The notes beneath the pieces were generated by a model. That model did no database searches, was not told where the DNA came from, and saw only the letters and a list, made by a program, of their open reading frames with translations. DNA of 13,875 bases from Klebsiella pneumoniae (GTDB taxonomy: Bacteria > Pseudomonadota > Gammaproteobacteria > Ga0077536): the NCBI GenBank assembly GCA_945873015.1, contig CAMCBY010000047.1, positions 1 to 13,875 of the forward strand, read 5' to 3'. The first letter of the stretch is position 1. Every line of letters begins with the position of its first letter. The translations under genes and the position numbers were made by a program. Below are positions 1 through 7,688 of this stretch, piece after piece.

Positions 1-742
1 TGAACCGCTGTTGTTCCTGGATTATTTTGCGACCGGCGCGCTGAGCGTCGAAACCGGCGCAGCGGTGGTCAATGGTGTCGCACGCGGGTGTGTCGAGGCG
101 GGCTGTGCGCTGCTCGGCGGCGAGACCGCCGAGATGCCGGGCATGTATGCCGCCAAACATTACGACCTGGCCGGCTTCTGCGTTGGCGCGGTCGAACGCG
201 AGCGTCTGATTGACGGCACCAAGGTGCGCGCCGGCGACGTGCTGCTGGGGCTAGCCTCGAGTGGTGTGCATTCCAACGGCTATTCGCTGGTGCGGGCGAT
301 ACTCAAGCGCAGCGGACAAACGCTGGACTCGTCGTTTGGCGACGGCACCCTCGCCGACGCGCTGCTGACGCCGACCCGCATCTACGTCAAACCGTTATTG
401 AAGGCGCTGGCGACGGTGGATATTCATGCCCTCGCCCACATCACCGGCGGTGGTCTCACCGAAAACATTCCGCGCGTGATTCCCGACGGCCTGTCGGTGC
501 ACATCGATTTGAACAACTGGCGCCTGCCGGCGCTGTTCAGCTGGCTGCGCGATGCCGGGCAGGTGGCGCAAGCGGAGATGTTGAAGACCTTCAACTGCGG
601 CGTCGGCATGGTGGTAGTGGTCGCCCCGGAAGACCTCGACAGTGCCAGCCATGTGCTCGGTGAAGCGGGCGAACAGGTCTACCGCCTCGGCACTGTCGTC
701 GAAGGCGGCGACGGCGTGAGCTACAGCGGCACGCTGGCCTGA
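1..742 (+). CDS. purM: Phosphoribosylformylglycinamidine cyclo-ligase (AIR synthetase), 3' part
   Basis: The reading frame is open from base 2 to a TGA at 740-742, and the start lies before the window. PurM closes the imidazole ring of FGAM using ATP to give AIR, a cytosolic step of purine synthesis. Visible family signatures, in order, are LFLDYFATG, GGETAEMPGMY, GLASSGVHSNGYSLVR, HITGGGLTENIPRVIP and TFNCGVGMVVV. About 246 codons are present of roughly 345 in the family, so about 100 N-terminal residues, including the ATP-binding glycine-rich start, are missing only because of the window edge. The gene does not continue into purN on the same strand, as it does in E. coli. Its last 22 bp overlap the end of the convergent trmJ. 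Identification is secure. Confidence 0.96.
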   Translation, partial: EPLLFLDYFATGALSVETGAAVVNGVARGCVEAGCALLGGETAEMPGMYAAKHYDLAGFCVGAVERERLIDGTKVRAGDVLLGLASSGVHSNGYSLVRAILKRSGQTLDSSFGDGTLADALLTPTRIYVKPLLKALATVDIHALAHITGGGLTENIPRVIPDGLSVHIDLNNWRLPALFSWLRDAGQVAQAEMLKTFNCGVGMVVVVAPEDLDSASHVLGEAGEQVYRLGTVVEGGDGVSYSGTLA

Positions 743-1572
743 GAGTCGGCCGCGCCGCGCGTGCGGCGTTTACCCGCAAGGCTTTCTTCCACCGCGGTCA
801 GAAAGCCACGCAGGATTCTCACTTCGCTGTCGCGCAGGTCGGTGCGATTCAACAGCCGCCGCAGCCGTCTGTCCAATAACTTGGGTTTGCTCGGCGCATA
901 GAAATCGACCGCCGCCATGACCTGCATACAGTGCCGCTGCAGGTCGGCGACATCCTCGGCGCTCGCCGCCTGATCAGACAGCCGCCGGTTGCGGCGCAGC
1001 GGCGCAACTTTGAGCGGTGCCGCCGCGTATAACTCGTAAACGATTATCTGCACCGCCTGGGCGAGATTCAGCGAGCGGAAATCCGGCACGGTCGGGATCT
1101 CTATCAAGCGCTGACACAAGTCGAGGTCGCTGTTGCTGAGGCCGCTGCGTTCGGGGCCAAAAACCACCGCCACCTGCACATCATCGCGCGCCACGATGTC
1201 GGCCGCCGCGCTGCGCGGATCGAAAGTCGGCCAGTCGATACGCCGGTCGCGGGCGCTGGTCGCGTAGACCACCTCGACCCCGACCAGCGCCTCGGCGAGG
1301 GTGCGGTGCGTGCGCGCGCCGAGCAGCAGATCGGCCGCGCCGACCGCCAGCGCGGTCGCCGTCTCGTCCGCCGCACATTCCGGCGCGACCAGATGCAGTT
1401 GCGACAATCCCATCGCCTTCATGGCGCGCGCGGTACTGCCAATATTGCCCGGATGGGTGGTGCCGACCAGCACCACACGCACACGCTGCGCCAACGGTGG
1501 CCGTAAAGGATTGGCTTGCTGCTCGGTTTGGTCCACGGTCTGGCACTGACTATCGGTTAGAATCCATCGCAT
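721..1572 (-). CDS. trmJ: tRNA (cytidine/uridine-2'-O-)-methyltransferase TrmJ
   Basis: SPOUT-family methyltransferase that 2'-O-methylates position 32 of the tRNA anticodon loop using SAM. The sequence shows the SPOUT blocks: GNIGSTARAMKAMG near residues 42-55 (R49 lines up with E. coli Arg23), TSARDRRIDWP, VFGPERSGLSNSDL, and the knot region SLNLAQAVQIIVYEL. A C-terminal helical extension follows, ending in RRLLNRTDLRDSEVRILRGFL as in the family. At 283 residues it is longer than E. coli TrmJ (246). About 29 extra residues precede the conserved VRVVLVGTTHPGN, so the ATG at 1572 may be too far upstream. A TTG at 1494 would give a family-like length, but neither start has a strong Shine-Dalgarno. 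The gene diverges from suhB with 20 bp between starts and ends in TAG inside purM. Confidence 0.93.
   Translation of the reverse strand: MRWILTDSQCQTVDQTEQQANPLRPPLAQRVRVVLVGTTHPGNIGSTARAMKAMGLSQLHLVAPECAADETATALAVGAADLLLGARTHRTLAEALVGVEVVYATSARDRRIDWPTFDPRSAAADIVARDDVQVAVVFGPERSGLSNSDLDLCQRLIEIPTVPDFRSLNLAQAVQIIVYELYAAAPLKVAPLRRNRRLSDQAASAEDVADLQRHCMQVMAAVDFYAPSKPKLLDRRLRRLLNRTDLRDSEVRILRGFLTAVEESLAGKRRTRGAADSQASVPL
1558..1563 (+). promoter_or_regulatory. Candidate -10 element for suhB
   Basis: TAGAAT lies 29 bp before the suhB ATG and matches the sigma-70 -10 consensus at five of six positions. No convincing TTGACA-like hexamer is found 16-18 bp upstream, so the call is weak. The element lies inside the first codons of trmJ if that gene starts at 1572, which hints that trmJ may begin further in. 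Confidence 0.3.
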
Positions 1573-1592
1573 TCTAAACCCCGGATCGCGCC

Positions 1593-2405
1593 ATGCATCC
1601 CATGCTCAATATCGCCGTGCGCGCTGCTCGCCGCGCCGGCACCGTCATCATGCGCGGTCAACAGCGGCTGTACGAAGTCACCATTACCCGCAAAGGTCAC
1701 CAGGACTACGTGACCCAGATCGACAAGGATTCCGAGTCAGCCATCATCGATACCCTGCTGACCGCCTATCCCGGTCACCAGATCATCGCCGAAGAATCGG
1801 GCACCACTGGCCGCGACGGCGAATATGTGTGGATAGTCGATCCGCTCGACGGCACCCTCAATTTTATGCACGGCTACCAGCAGTTCGCGGTTTCGATCGC
1901 GTTGCAGGTGCGTGGCCGCATCGAACAGGCGGTGGTCTACGACCCGGTGCGCGATGAGTTGTTTACCGCCTCGCGCGGCGCCGGGGCGCAATTGAATGGC
2001 CACCGTCTGCGCGTCAGCAAAGTGCCCCATCTCGAAGACGCGCTGGTCGGCACCGGTTTTCCGGTGCGACGCAAAGCGCATATTCGTCCCTATGTGGCGT
2101 CCTTCGCGACGGTGCTGGAGCGCTGTGCCGATGTACGCCGCGCCGGTTCGGCTGCGCTCGATCTGGCCCATGTGGCCTGCGGTCGACTGGACGGATTCTG
2201 GGAATTCGGCCTGCAATCCTGGGATATCGCTGCCGGCGCCTTGCTGGTGCTGGAAGCGGGTGGCCTGGTCGGTGACCCGGATGGAGGCGAGAAACATATG
2301 GACAAGGGCGACATCGTGGCGGGCAATGCCAAAGTATTTCGCCAGTTGCTCGGTGCGCTGGCGACCCGCGAAGGCGGCCGCGCGGCGAGCGCCGAGCAGG
2401 CCTGA
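1593..2405 (+). CDS. suhB: Inositol-1-monophosphatase SuhB
   Basis: Mg-dependent phosphatase of the FIG/IMPase superfamily. In E. coli the same protein also joins the NusA/NusB antitermination complex on rRNA operons. The start at 1593 is fixed by the N-terminus MHPMLNIAVRAAR, which is nearly identical to E. coli SuhB. Metal-binding and catalytic residues are all present: EE at 67-68, motif DPLDGT at 83-88, and WD at 210-211 followed by IAAG. The length of 270 residues is typical. It diverges from trmJ and is followed after 17 bp by a GT2 glycosyltransferase on the same strand, with which it could be co-transcribed. Whether this protein has the transcription role, the phosphatase role or both cannot be told from sequence. 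Confidence 0.95.
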   Translation: MHPMLNIAVRAARRAGTVIMRGQQRLYEVTITRKGHQDYVTQIDKDSESAIIDTLLTAYPGHQIIAEESGTTGRDGEYVWIVDPLDGTLNFMHGYQQFAVSIALQVRGRIEQAVVYDPVRDELFTASRGAGAQLNGHRLRVSKVPHLEDALVGTGFPVRRKAHIRPYVASFATVLERCADVRRAGSAALDLAHVACGRLDGFWEFGLQSWDIAAGALLVLEAGGLVGDPDGGEKHMDKGDIVAGNAKVFRQLLGALATREGGRAASAEQA

Positions 2406-2422
2406 ACGAGGCGCGCCGGCCC

Positions 2423-3319
2423 GTGGCTGCGGTCAGCATCATCCTGCCGGCCAAGAACGAGGCCGACAATCTCGTGCGCGTGTTGCCGGCGCTGCGCGCA
2501 GCGCAGCCCGACGCCGAGATCATCGTCGTCAATGACGGCAGCAGCGACAACACGGTGGCGGTATGTGCGGCCAATGGTGTGCGCTGCGTGTCCCATCCGT
2601 ATTCGATGGGCAATGGCGCCGCCATCAAGACCGGCGCGCGTAATGCGAGTCACGATGTGCTGATGTTCATGGATGCCGATGGTCAACATGACCCCGCAGC
2701 CATCCAGAGTTTGCTCGACAAGCTCGATGAAGGTTATGAGATGGCGGTCGGCGCACGCACCTGGGATTCCCACGCCTCGCTCGGACGACGCGCCGCGAAC
2801 TATGTCTACAACCGCCTTGCGAGTTACATGGCGGGGCGCCCGGTATTGGACTTGACCTCGGGCTTTCGCGCGGCGCGGCGCCGCCATTTCATGCGTTTTC
2901 TGTATCTGCTGCCGAACGGCTTTTCCTATCCGACCACCAGCACCATGGCGTTCTTCCGTTCGGGTTTACCGATAGCTTATGTGCCGATCAGCGCGCGGCG
3001 GCGTGGCGGCCGCAGTCACATCCGCTTGTTCGAGGATGGTCTGCGCTTTTTTATGATCATCCTCAAAGTCGGCGCGCTGTTCTCACCGATGCGCTTGTTT
3101 CTGCCGGTCAGCATGGCGATTTTCTCGGTCGGCATGCTGTATTACATCTACACCTTCGCGACCTTCCACCGCTTCACCAATATGTCGGCCTTGCTGATCA
3201 CGACCTCGGTCACGACCTTCATGATAGGCATCCTCGCCGAGCTGGTATCGGCCCTGCACTACAAGGAAGCCGATGCCGAAAGACGACTCGCGCAGCGCTC
3301 CCCGCCGAGCGACGAATAG
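2423..3319 (+). CDS. GT2 polyprenyl-phosphate glycosyltransferase, DPM1-like, membrane anchored
   Basis: Family 2 glycosyltransferase of 298 residues starting at GTG 2423, with a weak AACGAGG 11 bp upstream. The GT-A domain spans about residues 1-200: SIILPAKNEADN at the start, VNDGSSDNT around D38 (nucleotide binding), and the metal-binding DADG at 84-87. A later basic/DGLRFF stretch (residues about 195-210) is typical of dolichol- and undecaprenyl-phosphate sugar transferases. Two hydrophobic helices follow at about 222-242 and 250-272, then a short charged tail. This is the plan of enzymes that move one sugar from a nucleotide donor to a polyprenyl phosphate on the inner membrane; the sugar is not predictable. 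It lies 17 bp after suhB and meets the stop of the convergent GT-C gene at a distance of 5 bp. It is a likely donor-maker for the two GT-C proteins next door (inference). Confidence 0.85.
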   Translation: MAAVSIILPAKNEADNLVRVLPALRAAQPDAEIIVVNDGSSDNTVAVCAANGVRCVSHPYSMGNGAAIKTGARNASHDVLMFMDADGQHDPAAIQSLLDKLDEGYEMAVGARTWDSHASLGRRAANYVYNRLASYMAGRPVLDLTSGFRAARRRHFMRFLYLLPNGFSYPTTSTMAFFRSGLPIAYVPISARRRGGRSHIRLFEDGLRFFMIILKVGALFSPMRLFLPVSMAIFSVGMLYYIYTFATFHRFTNMSALLITTSVTTFMIGILAELVSALHYKEADAERRLAQRSPPSDE

Positions 3320-3324
3320 CACCG

Positions 3325-5181
3325 TCAGCGGGCTTTGAGCTGCGCGTCGAGGCCCGCGTCCAGTCGCGAGAAATCTGCCGCTTGCTGCCGCGCGCGCACG
3401 CGTGCCGCGTCGAACAGCTTGCGCGCGGCGCCGCTGTGGCCCGCATCGAGCGCAATCTCCACACCGAGATACAGCGGATACGGATCGCGCGGTACGAGTT
3501 GCGCGGCGAACGCCGCTGCCTGCGCCGCCCGCTCATGCTCGCCGCGCGCATGGCGCAACTGCGCGGCGCCCATGTAAAGCCGAAATCGCGAATTGTGCGA
3601 CAGCGGTCGGTCGCGAATAGCTTCCAGAGTCGTCACCAGCGCGTCGCTGTCCAGACCACAGGCCCCATCCAGAACCTGGTTGACGAGCCACAGCAGGATT
3701 TCCACCGACATATCGTCGGGCCGCGCCAGAGCGGCGGCGGCGCGCAGCGCCACGCCACGTTCGAGCGTCGATTTACCCGCCACGCAGGCTATGCGCAGGC
3801 GGTGCAGTTGCGCGGCCACATCCTCGGCCTGACCGAGCACGCGCGTGGCGTTGACGACATCACCACGGCCGAGCAGCCATTCGACCAGATGCGCGCGGGC
3901 GCGACGCGAATCAGGATGTGAGCGCACAAAGGACACCGCCAGTGCACCATCGTTACCCCAGGTCGGCGTCATACTCGCGCTCACCAGACCATAAAGCAGC
4001 GTCAGCGCCGCCAGCAGCAAGGTCGCGCGGCGCGCATCCAGCCAGTGGGCGCTCGCCGCCGCCAACACCAGGCAGATACCAATCGAGGGCAGATAGTTAC
4101 GATGCTCGAACACCAGCTCGAGGGGAAAGATGCTCGATTCGAGCGCGTGACCGGCGAAAAACAACAACACACCAAAAGCCGCCAGCGGTGCACGATCACG
4201 CCAGCGCCAGGCGACCGCCATCAGCGTGAACAATAGCGCTGGCGCCACCAGGCTCGCCCACTGCGGTGGCCACGCGGCGATGGCGACATCGTCGTGATAG
4301 AAACCAAGCGCGGCGCTGCGCGGCGCGACTATCCAGCCAAGGTAACCGAGCACGACCTGCGCCTCGGTCAACAAGCGTTCGAGCGGGCCGAAATCGCGCA
4401 GGCTGTAGGGGCCGACAAAACTACGGTGCCAGTGGCTGGCGAAATAAATCGCCGCCGCCAGCAGCGGCAATAAGGTGCACGCCGCGAGCAGGCGTTTAAG
4501 CCACGATGGACGCGGCCACTGCTCACCGTTGAATACACAGCATTCCAGCGCGAGCAGATAAAACGGCGTCAGCAGACCAACCTCTTTGCTGAACGCGGCG
4601 AGCGGCGTGCAGACAAGGAAAGCCGCGCCGATGGCCACACGCGCGCCGCGCCGCGCGACCCCGACGCGACGGCCCTCAACGTACAAGACCATCGCCAGCA
4701 GCGCGAACAAGGTCGCCAATTCGGTCATGCGCTGACTCAAATACATGACGGTGCTGATATGCAGAGGATGCAACAACCACAACCCCGCGCCACCGGCAGC
4801 CAGCACCCGTGCTGCCGCGACGGACATGCCGCTGACCGCGGCGAGGCCGGCGAACAAACGATATACCAGCACCCCGTTGACGACATGCACAGCCACATTG
4901 GTCGCCTTCCAATAGCGCAAGTCGAGACTGCCCATGGCGTTGAGGATAAAACTCGCCATCGCCAGCGGCCGCCCGAGGGGGCCACTGTCGCTGAACAGGA
5001 ACAACTGCCACGACTGTGAACGCTGCGCGGCCGTCAGCAACGGTGCGATGACGCTGTTGTCATCCAATAGCAGCGGCCCCCCGAGGGCCGGCCAATACAG
5101 CATCACCGTCAATACCGACAGCAGGCCCAGCACCACCAGACTCGCGCGATCGAGGCGGCGGGTTTCAGTGTTGATGGTCAT
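3325..5181 (-). CDS. Multi-membrane GT-C-type glycosyltransferase with TPR-like C-terminus (TMTC-like), copy 1
   Basis: Integral membrane protein of 618 residues. A first membrane helix (about 14-33) is followed by an outside loop with paired aspartates D40-D41, the position of the catalytic acid in GT-C enzymes. Then come GRPLAM, many further membrane helices, HPLHISTVMYLSQRMTELA, FSKE, TEAQVV, and the signature HALESSIFPLELVFEHRNYLP (split here as HALESS, PLEL and EHRNYLP; E359-P365). From about residue 415 the chain is soluble, Ala- and Arg-rich and helical, like degenerate TPRs. Such proteins are usually annotated only as TPR proteins. The plan matches TMTC/PMT-type enzymes that transfer a sugar from a polyprenyl phosphate to protein outside the cytoplasm. 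The ATG overlaps the stop of copy 2 by 4 bp, implying coupled translation. Function as a pilin glycosyltransferase is inferred from context. Confidence 0.8.
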   Translation of the reverse strand: MTINTETRRLDRASLVVLGLLSVLTVMLYWPALGGPLLLDDNSVIAPLLTAAQRSQSWQLFLFSDSGPLGRPLAMASFILNAMGSLDLRYWKATNVAVHVVNGVLVYRLFAGLAAVSGMSVAAARVLAAGGAGLWLLHPLHISTVMYLSQRMTELATLFALLAMVLYVEGRRVGVARRGARVAIGAAFLVCTPLAAFSKEVGLLTPFYLLALECCVFNGEQWPRPSWLKRLLAACTLLPLLAAAIYFASHWHRSFVGPYSLRDFGPLERLLTEAQVVLGYLGWIVAPRSAALGFYHDDVAIAAWPPQWASLVAPALLFTLMAVAWRWRDRAPLAAFGVLLFFAGHALESSIFPLELVFEHRNYLPSIGICLVLAAASAHWLDARRATLLLAALTLLYGLVSASMTPTWGNDGALAVSFVRSHPDSRRARAHLVEWLLGRGDVVNATRVLGQAEDVAAQLHRLRIACVAGKSTLERGVALRAAAALARPDDMSVEILLWLVNQVLDGACGLDSDALVTTLEAIRDRPLSHNSRFRLYMGAAQLRHARGEHERAAQAAAFAAQLVPRDPYPLYLGVEIALDAGHSGAARKLFDAARVRARQQAADFSRLDAGLDAQLKAR

Positions 5182-7115
5182 TGTTTCTGCTCATCGGCCA
5201 TAAGACGTCCCAGCCGCATGAGCAGGCGTCGTTGCGTGAACACGCTGCTCCACGGCAGTGCCTGCTGTACTTCGCGCGCCAGCGCACGGGCGCGCGCCGG
5301 CTGTGCAGCGCTGACATAGGCCTCGGCGAGACGCGTCTTGAGACTCAGGTCGCGCGGCCGCTCAGTGACCAGATCTTCGAGGATGGTGATGGCCGCCTGC
5401 GGATCGGCAAGATTACGCGCGTAGAACACCGCCAACCACTCGAGCACACGCTGGCGCACTGGATTCGACAAGTCCTGCCGCGCGAGCAGCGCACCGGCCA
5501 ATGCCTGCACCGTCGCACTGTCGACACGACAACGGCCATAACCCTGACAGATGACCAGATCGCGGAAGATTTCCTCGCCCACGGTCTGACGGGGCTGAGC
5601 GATGATCACCGGCAGCAACCGCTGAATGGCCGCGCCGTCTTCACGCTCGATGGCCGTCTTGAGCAGGGCGGCGAGCGGCAGGGTCTTGATCGGGGCCAGC
5701 GCCGCGGCCTGTTCGAGGGCGACAATGCCAGCGGCATACAGCGTGGCGTCTTTGCCCGCCGCCGCGATGCGCAGCCGGCCGGTTTCATACCACAGGCGCG
5801 GCGACTGCGGGTGATGGCGCAGTTCAGATTCCATGAGCCCGCGCGGTTCGGCCCACAGCGCGGCGCGCGACAGGGTGACGGCCGCCAGCACGGCGAGTGC
5901 GACAAGTGCACACAGCCGCCGCAGTTGCGCTCGCGGTGCGTCCGCGAGTGCTTCGCACAGCGCCAGACTCAAGGCCGCGATGATGCCGAGACCCGGCAGA
6001 TAGTTGCGATGCTCGTGCATGATTTCGAGCGGAATGACACTGCCTTCCAGGGCATGACCGAGCATGAACCACGCCCAGCCGAACACGAGATAGGGCTGGG
6101 CGCGGCGCCGCCCCCAGGCCACCACCGACACTGCCACCAGACCGGCCGTTGCCAACAGGGTGCTGGGCGGTGATAACCAGCCGTGGGACAGCGCGAGGTC
6201 GTCGTGAAAGAGCGTAAAGGCGCCCGGCGTCGGCACCAGCAACAGGCGCAGATAGACAAACATCACGCGCGCCTCGCTCCACAGTCGTTGTGCGAGGGTG
6301 AATTCGCGCCCGGCATAACCGGCCGCAAGCGTATGCACAAAGTACCAAAGGCCGGCACCTATCAGGCCAGCGGCGGCCAGCGCCAGGGCGCGGCGCGCAC
6401 GCGGCGATAAAACATGCCAGCGCCCGCCGCTGAGCACACTCTCAATCAGCAGGACATAGAACGGCAGCGTGACCGCCACTTCCTTGCTGAGCAGTGCGAG
6501 CAGCGCCAGAGCGCCGCAGGCCCATGGCCACGCCGACGGCAATGGCTGGCTGCGCACCTGTCGCTCGCGACAGGTGGTGTAGAGCAGCAGACACAGCAAC
6601 ATGAAACTCGCCGACAGCGAAGTCATGCGCTGCACCACGTACAGCACCGAAGTCACATTGATCGGATGCAGCGCCCATAACGCGGCGATTAGCCACGCCA
6701 GTTGACGCGGCGCGCGTGGCGCGAGTGCCGGCAGAAGTCGCAGCAGCAAAGCCCACACCAGCAGCGCGTTGAGCGCGTGGATAACGAGATTGGTGAATTT
6801 GAAAGGCCACGGGTCAAGGCCGCCGAGGGTGCGTTGGGCGGCGAAACTCAGCATCGCCAGCGGACGGGCCAAGGGGCCAGTGCCCGCGCCGGAGAAAGCG
6901 GCGTCGAGCAGCGCCGAGAGGTCGACAGCGCTTAAATCCAGCGCCGGGTTATCGACAATGGTCGGGTAGTCGTCGAACGTGAAGCGACCCTCGAGGCCGG
7001 GCAGGTAAACCAGCATCACGGCCGCCAGTAACACCAGCGCGAGCAGCGGGCGCGAATCGATAGCTTGTTCCGTCACGTTGGGTGCATCGGCGTGCGGGGC
7101 GGGGCTCAAGAACAA
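5178..7115 (-). CDS. Multi-membrane GT-C-type glycosyltransferase with TPR-like C-terminus (TMTC-like), copy 2
   Basis: Paralog of the following gene with the same order of landmarks: helix at about 23-39, acidic loop FTFDDY (D48-D49), LARPLAM, HPINVTSVLYVVQRMTSLSA, LSKE, SEARVMFVYL, HALEGSVIPLE and EHRNYLP (E368-P374), then a helical repeat tail of about 210 residues ending MADEQKQ. The longest open frame begins with TTG at 7115. A second TTG (7109) and a GTG at 7076 (giving MTEQAIDSRP, more like copy 1) are equally possible, and none has a clear Shine-Dalgarno. It begins just after the T-run of the pilA terminator, so expression probably depends on read-through or an unseen promoter. A GT-C fold and periplasmic active site are inferred. 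The substrate is unknown, but pilin is the obvious neighbour. Confidence 0.8.
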   Translation of the reverse strand: MFLSPAPHADAPNVTEQAIDSRPLLALVLLAAVMLVYLPGLEGRFTFDDYPTIVDNPALDLSAVDLSALLDAAFSGAGTGPLARPLAMLSFAAQRTLGGLDPWPFKFTNLVIHALNALLVWALLLRLLPALAPRAPRQLAWLIAALWALHPINVTSVLYVVQRMTSLSASFMLLCLLLYTTCRERQVRSQPLPSAWPWACGALALLALLSKEVAVTLPFYVLLIESVLSGGRWHVLSPRARRALALAAAGLIGAGLWYFVHTLAAGYAGREFTLAQRLWSEARVMFVYLRLLLVPTPGAFTLFHDDLALSHGWLSPPSTLLATAGLVAVSVVAWGRRRAQPYLVFGWAWFMLGHALEGSVIPLEIMHEHRNYLPGLGIIAALSLALCEALADAPRAQLRRLCALVALAVLAAVTLSRAALWAEPRGLMESELRHHPQSPRLWYETGRLRIAAAGKDATLYAAGIVALEQAAALAPIKTLPLAALLKTAIEREDGAAIQRLLPVIIAQPRQTVGEEIFRDLVICQGYGRCRVDSATVQALAGALLARQDLSNPVRQRVLEWLAVFYARNLADPQAAITILEDLVTERPRDLSLKTRLAEAYVSAAQPARARALAREVQQALPWSSVFTQRRLLMRLGRLMADEQKQ

Positions 7116-7124
7116 CGGTCAGAC

Positions 7125-7160
7125 AAAAAAAAAGCACGCTGCGCAGAGCGCAGCGTGCTT
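7125..7160 (-). terminator. Intrinsic terminator behind pilA
   Basis: Read on the minus strand, a perfect 13-bp stem (arms 7148-7160 and 7132-7144, AAGCACGCTGCGC against its complement) with a 3-nt loop at 7145-7147 runs into nine consecutive T (7125-7133). It starts 21 bp after the pilA stop codon and ends 9 bp before the first possible start of the downstream GT-C gene. It is a textbook factor-independent terminator that should stop most pilA transcripts. Confidence 0.95.
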
Positions 7161-7181
7161 GGCAGTCAGACTATCCTGGCC

Positions 7182-7613
7182 TTAGAGGCGGCAGGACGAC
7201 GGACGATACTTGCCTTCGAGGTTGCCGCCGGTGCAATCCCAAACAACCTTGCCACCCGTGGTCGCAGGCGAGAGGGTGATGGTCTGGGCCTCAATGGTCT
7301 TGGTCGAGAACGTCACGGTGATGATGCCATCGCCGTCGGCGCCCACAGCGACCTTGTCAACCGCGTTGCCGGAGATCGCTTCCTCTTCAGCCATACCAGC
7401 AGCGGTGTTGTCGGTCGGCAGCGTACCGTTGGCCGAGAAGTATTCGGAAACCGCGGTCTTACCGGCGCTGGCCAGCGACAGACCTTCGGTCACTTTCGCG
7501 CGGATGGTGTAATCCTGGTAAGCCGGAATCGCGACTGCGGCCAGGATACCGATGATCGCCACGACGATCATCAATTCGATAAGGGTAAAACCCTGTTGCT
7601 TCTGCATCTTCAT
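7182..7613 (-). CDS. pilA: Type IV major pilin PilA
   Basis: Type IVa pilin, the subunit of the pilus fibre. The leader MKMQKQQG is short and basic and ends in Gly. Cleavage by the prepilin peptidase would leave Phe at +1 and Glu at +5 (FTLIELMIVVAIIGILAAVAIPAYQDY), the hydrophobic helix that anchors and packs the fibre. Full length is 143 residues, mature 135. Two cysteines, C127 and C141, form the usual C-terminal disulfide loop (14-residue spacing), and the chain ends SSCRL. The middle is rich in Thr, Ala and Gly, with several Ser/Thr clusters that could carry O-glycans. The ATG at 7613 has GAGGAG 9 bp ahead. A sigma-54-type promoter lies upstream, and the gene ends before a strong terminator and two GT-C genes. 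Confidence 0.96.
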   Translation of the reverse strand: MKMQKQQGFTLIELMIVVAIIGILAAVAIPAYQDYTIRAKVTEGLSLASAGKTAVSEYFSANGTLPTDNTAAGMAEEEAISGNAVDKVAVGADGDGIITVTFSTKTIEAQTITLSPATTGGKVVWDCTGGNLEGKYRPSSCRL

Positions 7614-7622
7614 GTGTCGTCT

Positions 7623-7628
7623 CTCCTC
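7623..7628 (-). promoter_or_regulatory. Ribosome binding site of pilA
   Basis: On the minus strand GAGGAG lies 9 nt before the ATG at 7613, near-ideal spacing and strength. This fits a highly expressed structural protein and decides the start in favour of MKMQKQQG rather than the second Met. Confidence 0.8.
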
Positions 7629-7669
7629 AGAGAATTGCTATGAATTTTCGTTCGCCAGTGAGCTGGTTG

Positions 7670-7688
7670 AGCACCTCGCTGAGGCGCT
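7670..7688 (-). other. Small hairpin in the pilA leader
   Basis: An imperfect inverted repeat (8-nt arms with one mismatch, 3-nt loop) lies in the presumed 5' untranslated leader of pilA, about 57 nt before the start codon. No T-run follows, so it is not a terminator. A role in mRNA stability is possible but unproven. Confidence 0.4.

Noticed and set aside
2090..2887. 265-codon minus-strand frame opposite suhB and the GT2 gene
   Set aside because: A shadow of two well-supported genes with antisense composition.
5181..6173. 330-codon open frame on the plus strand within the GT-C copy 2 gene
   Set aside because: Its Arg/Gln/His-rich composition without motifs mirrors the opposite strand of a membrane-protein gene; the minus-strand frame has clear helices and conserved blocks.
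3325..7115. Assigning the two membrane proteins to the PglL/TfpO (Wzy-like) pilin ligases
   Set aside because: They show an early acidic loop and a TPR-like tail as in PMT/TMTC-type GT-C enzymes, whereas PglL/TfpO ligases carry a large late outer loop with the Wzy-type signature, which I do not see.
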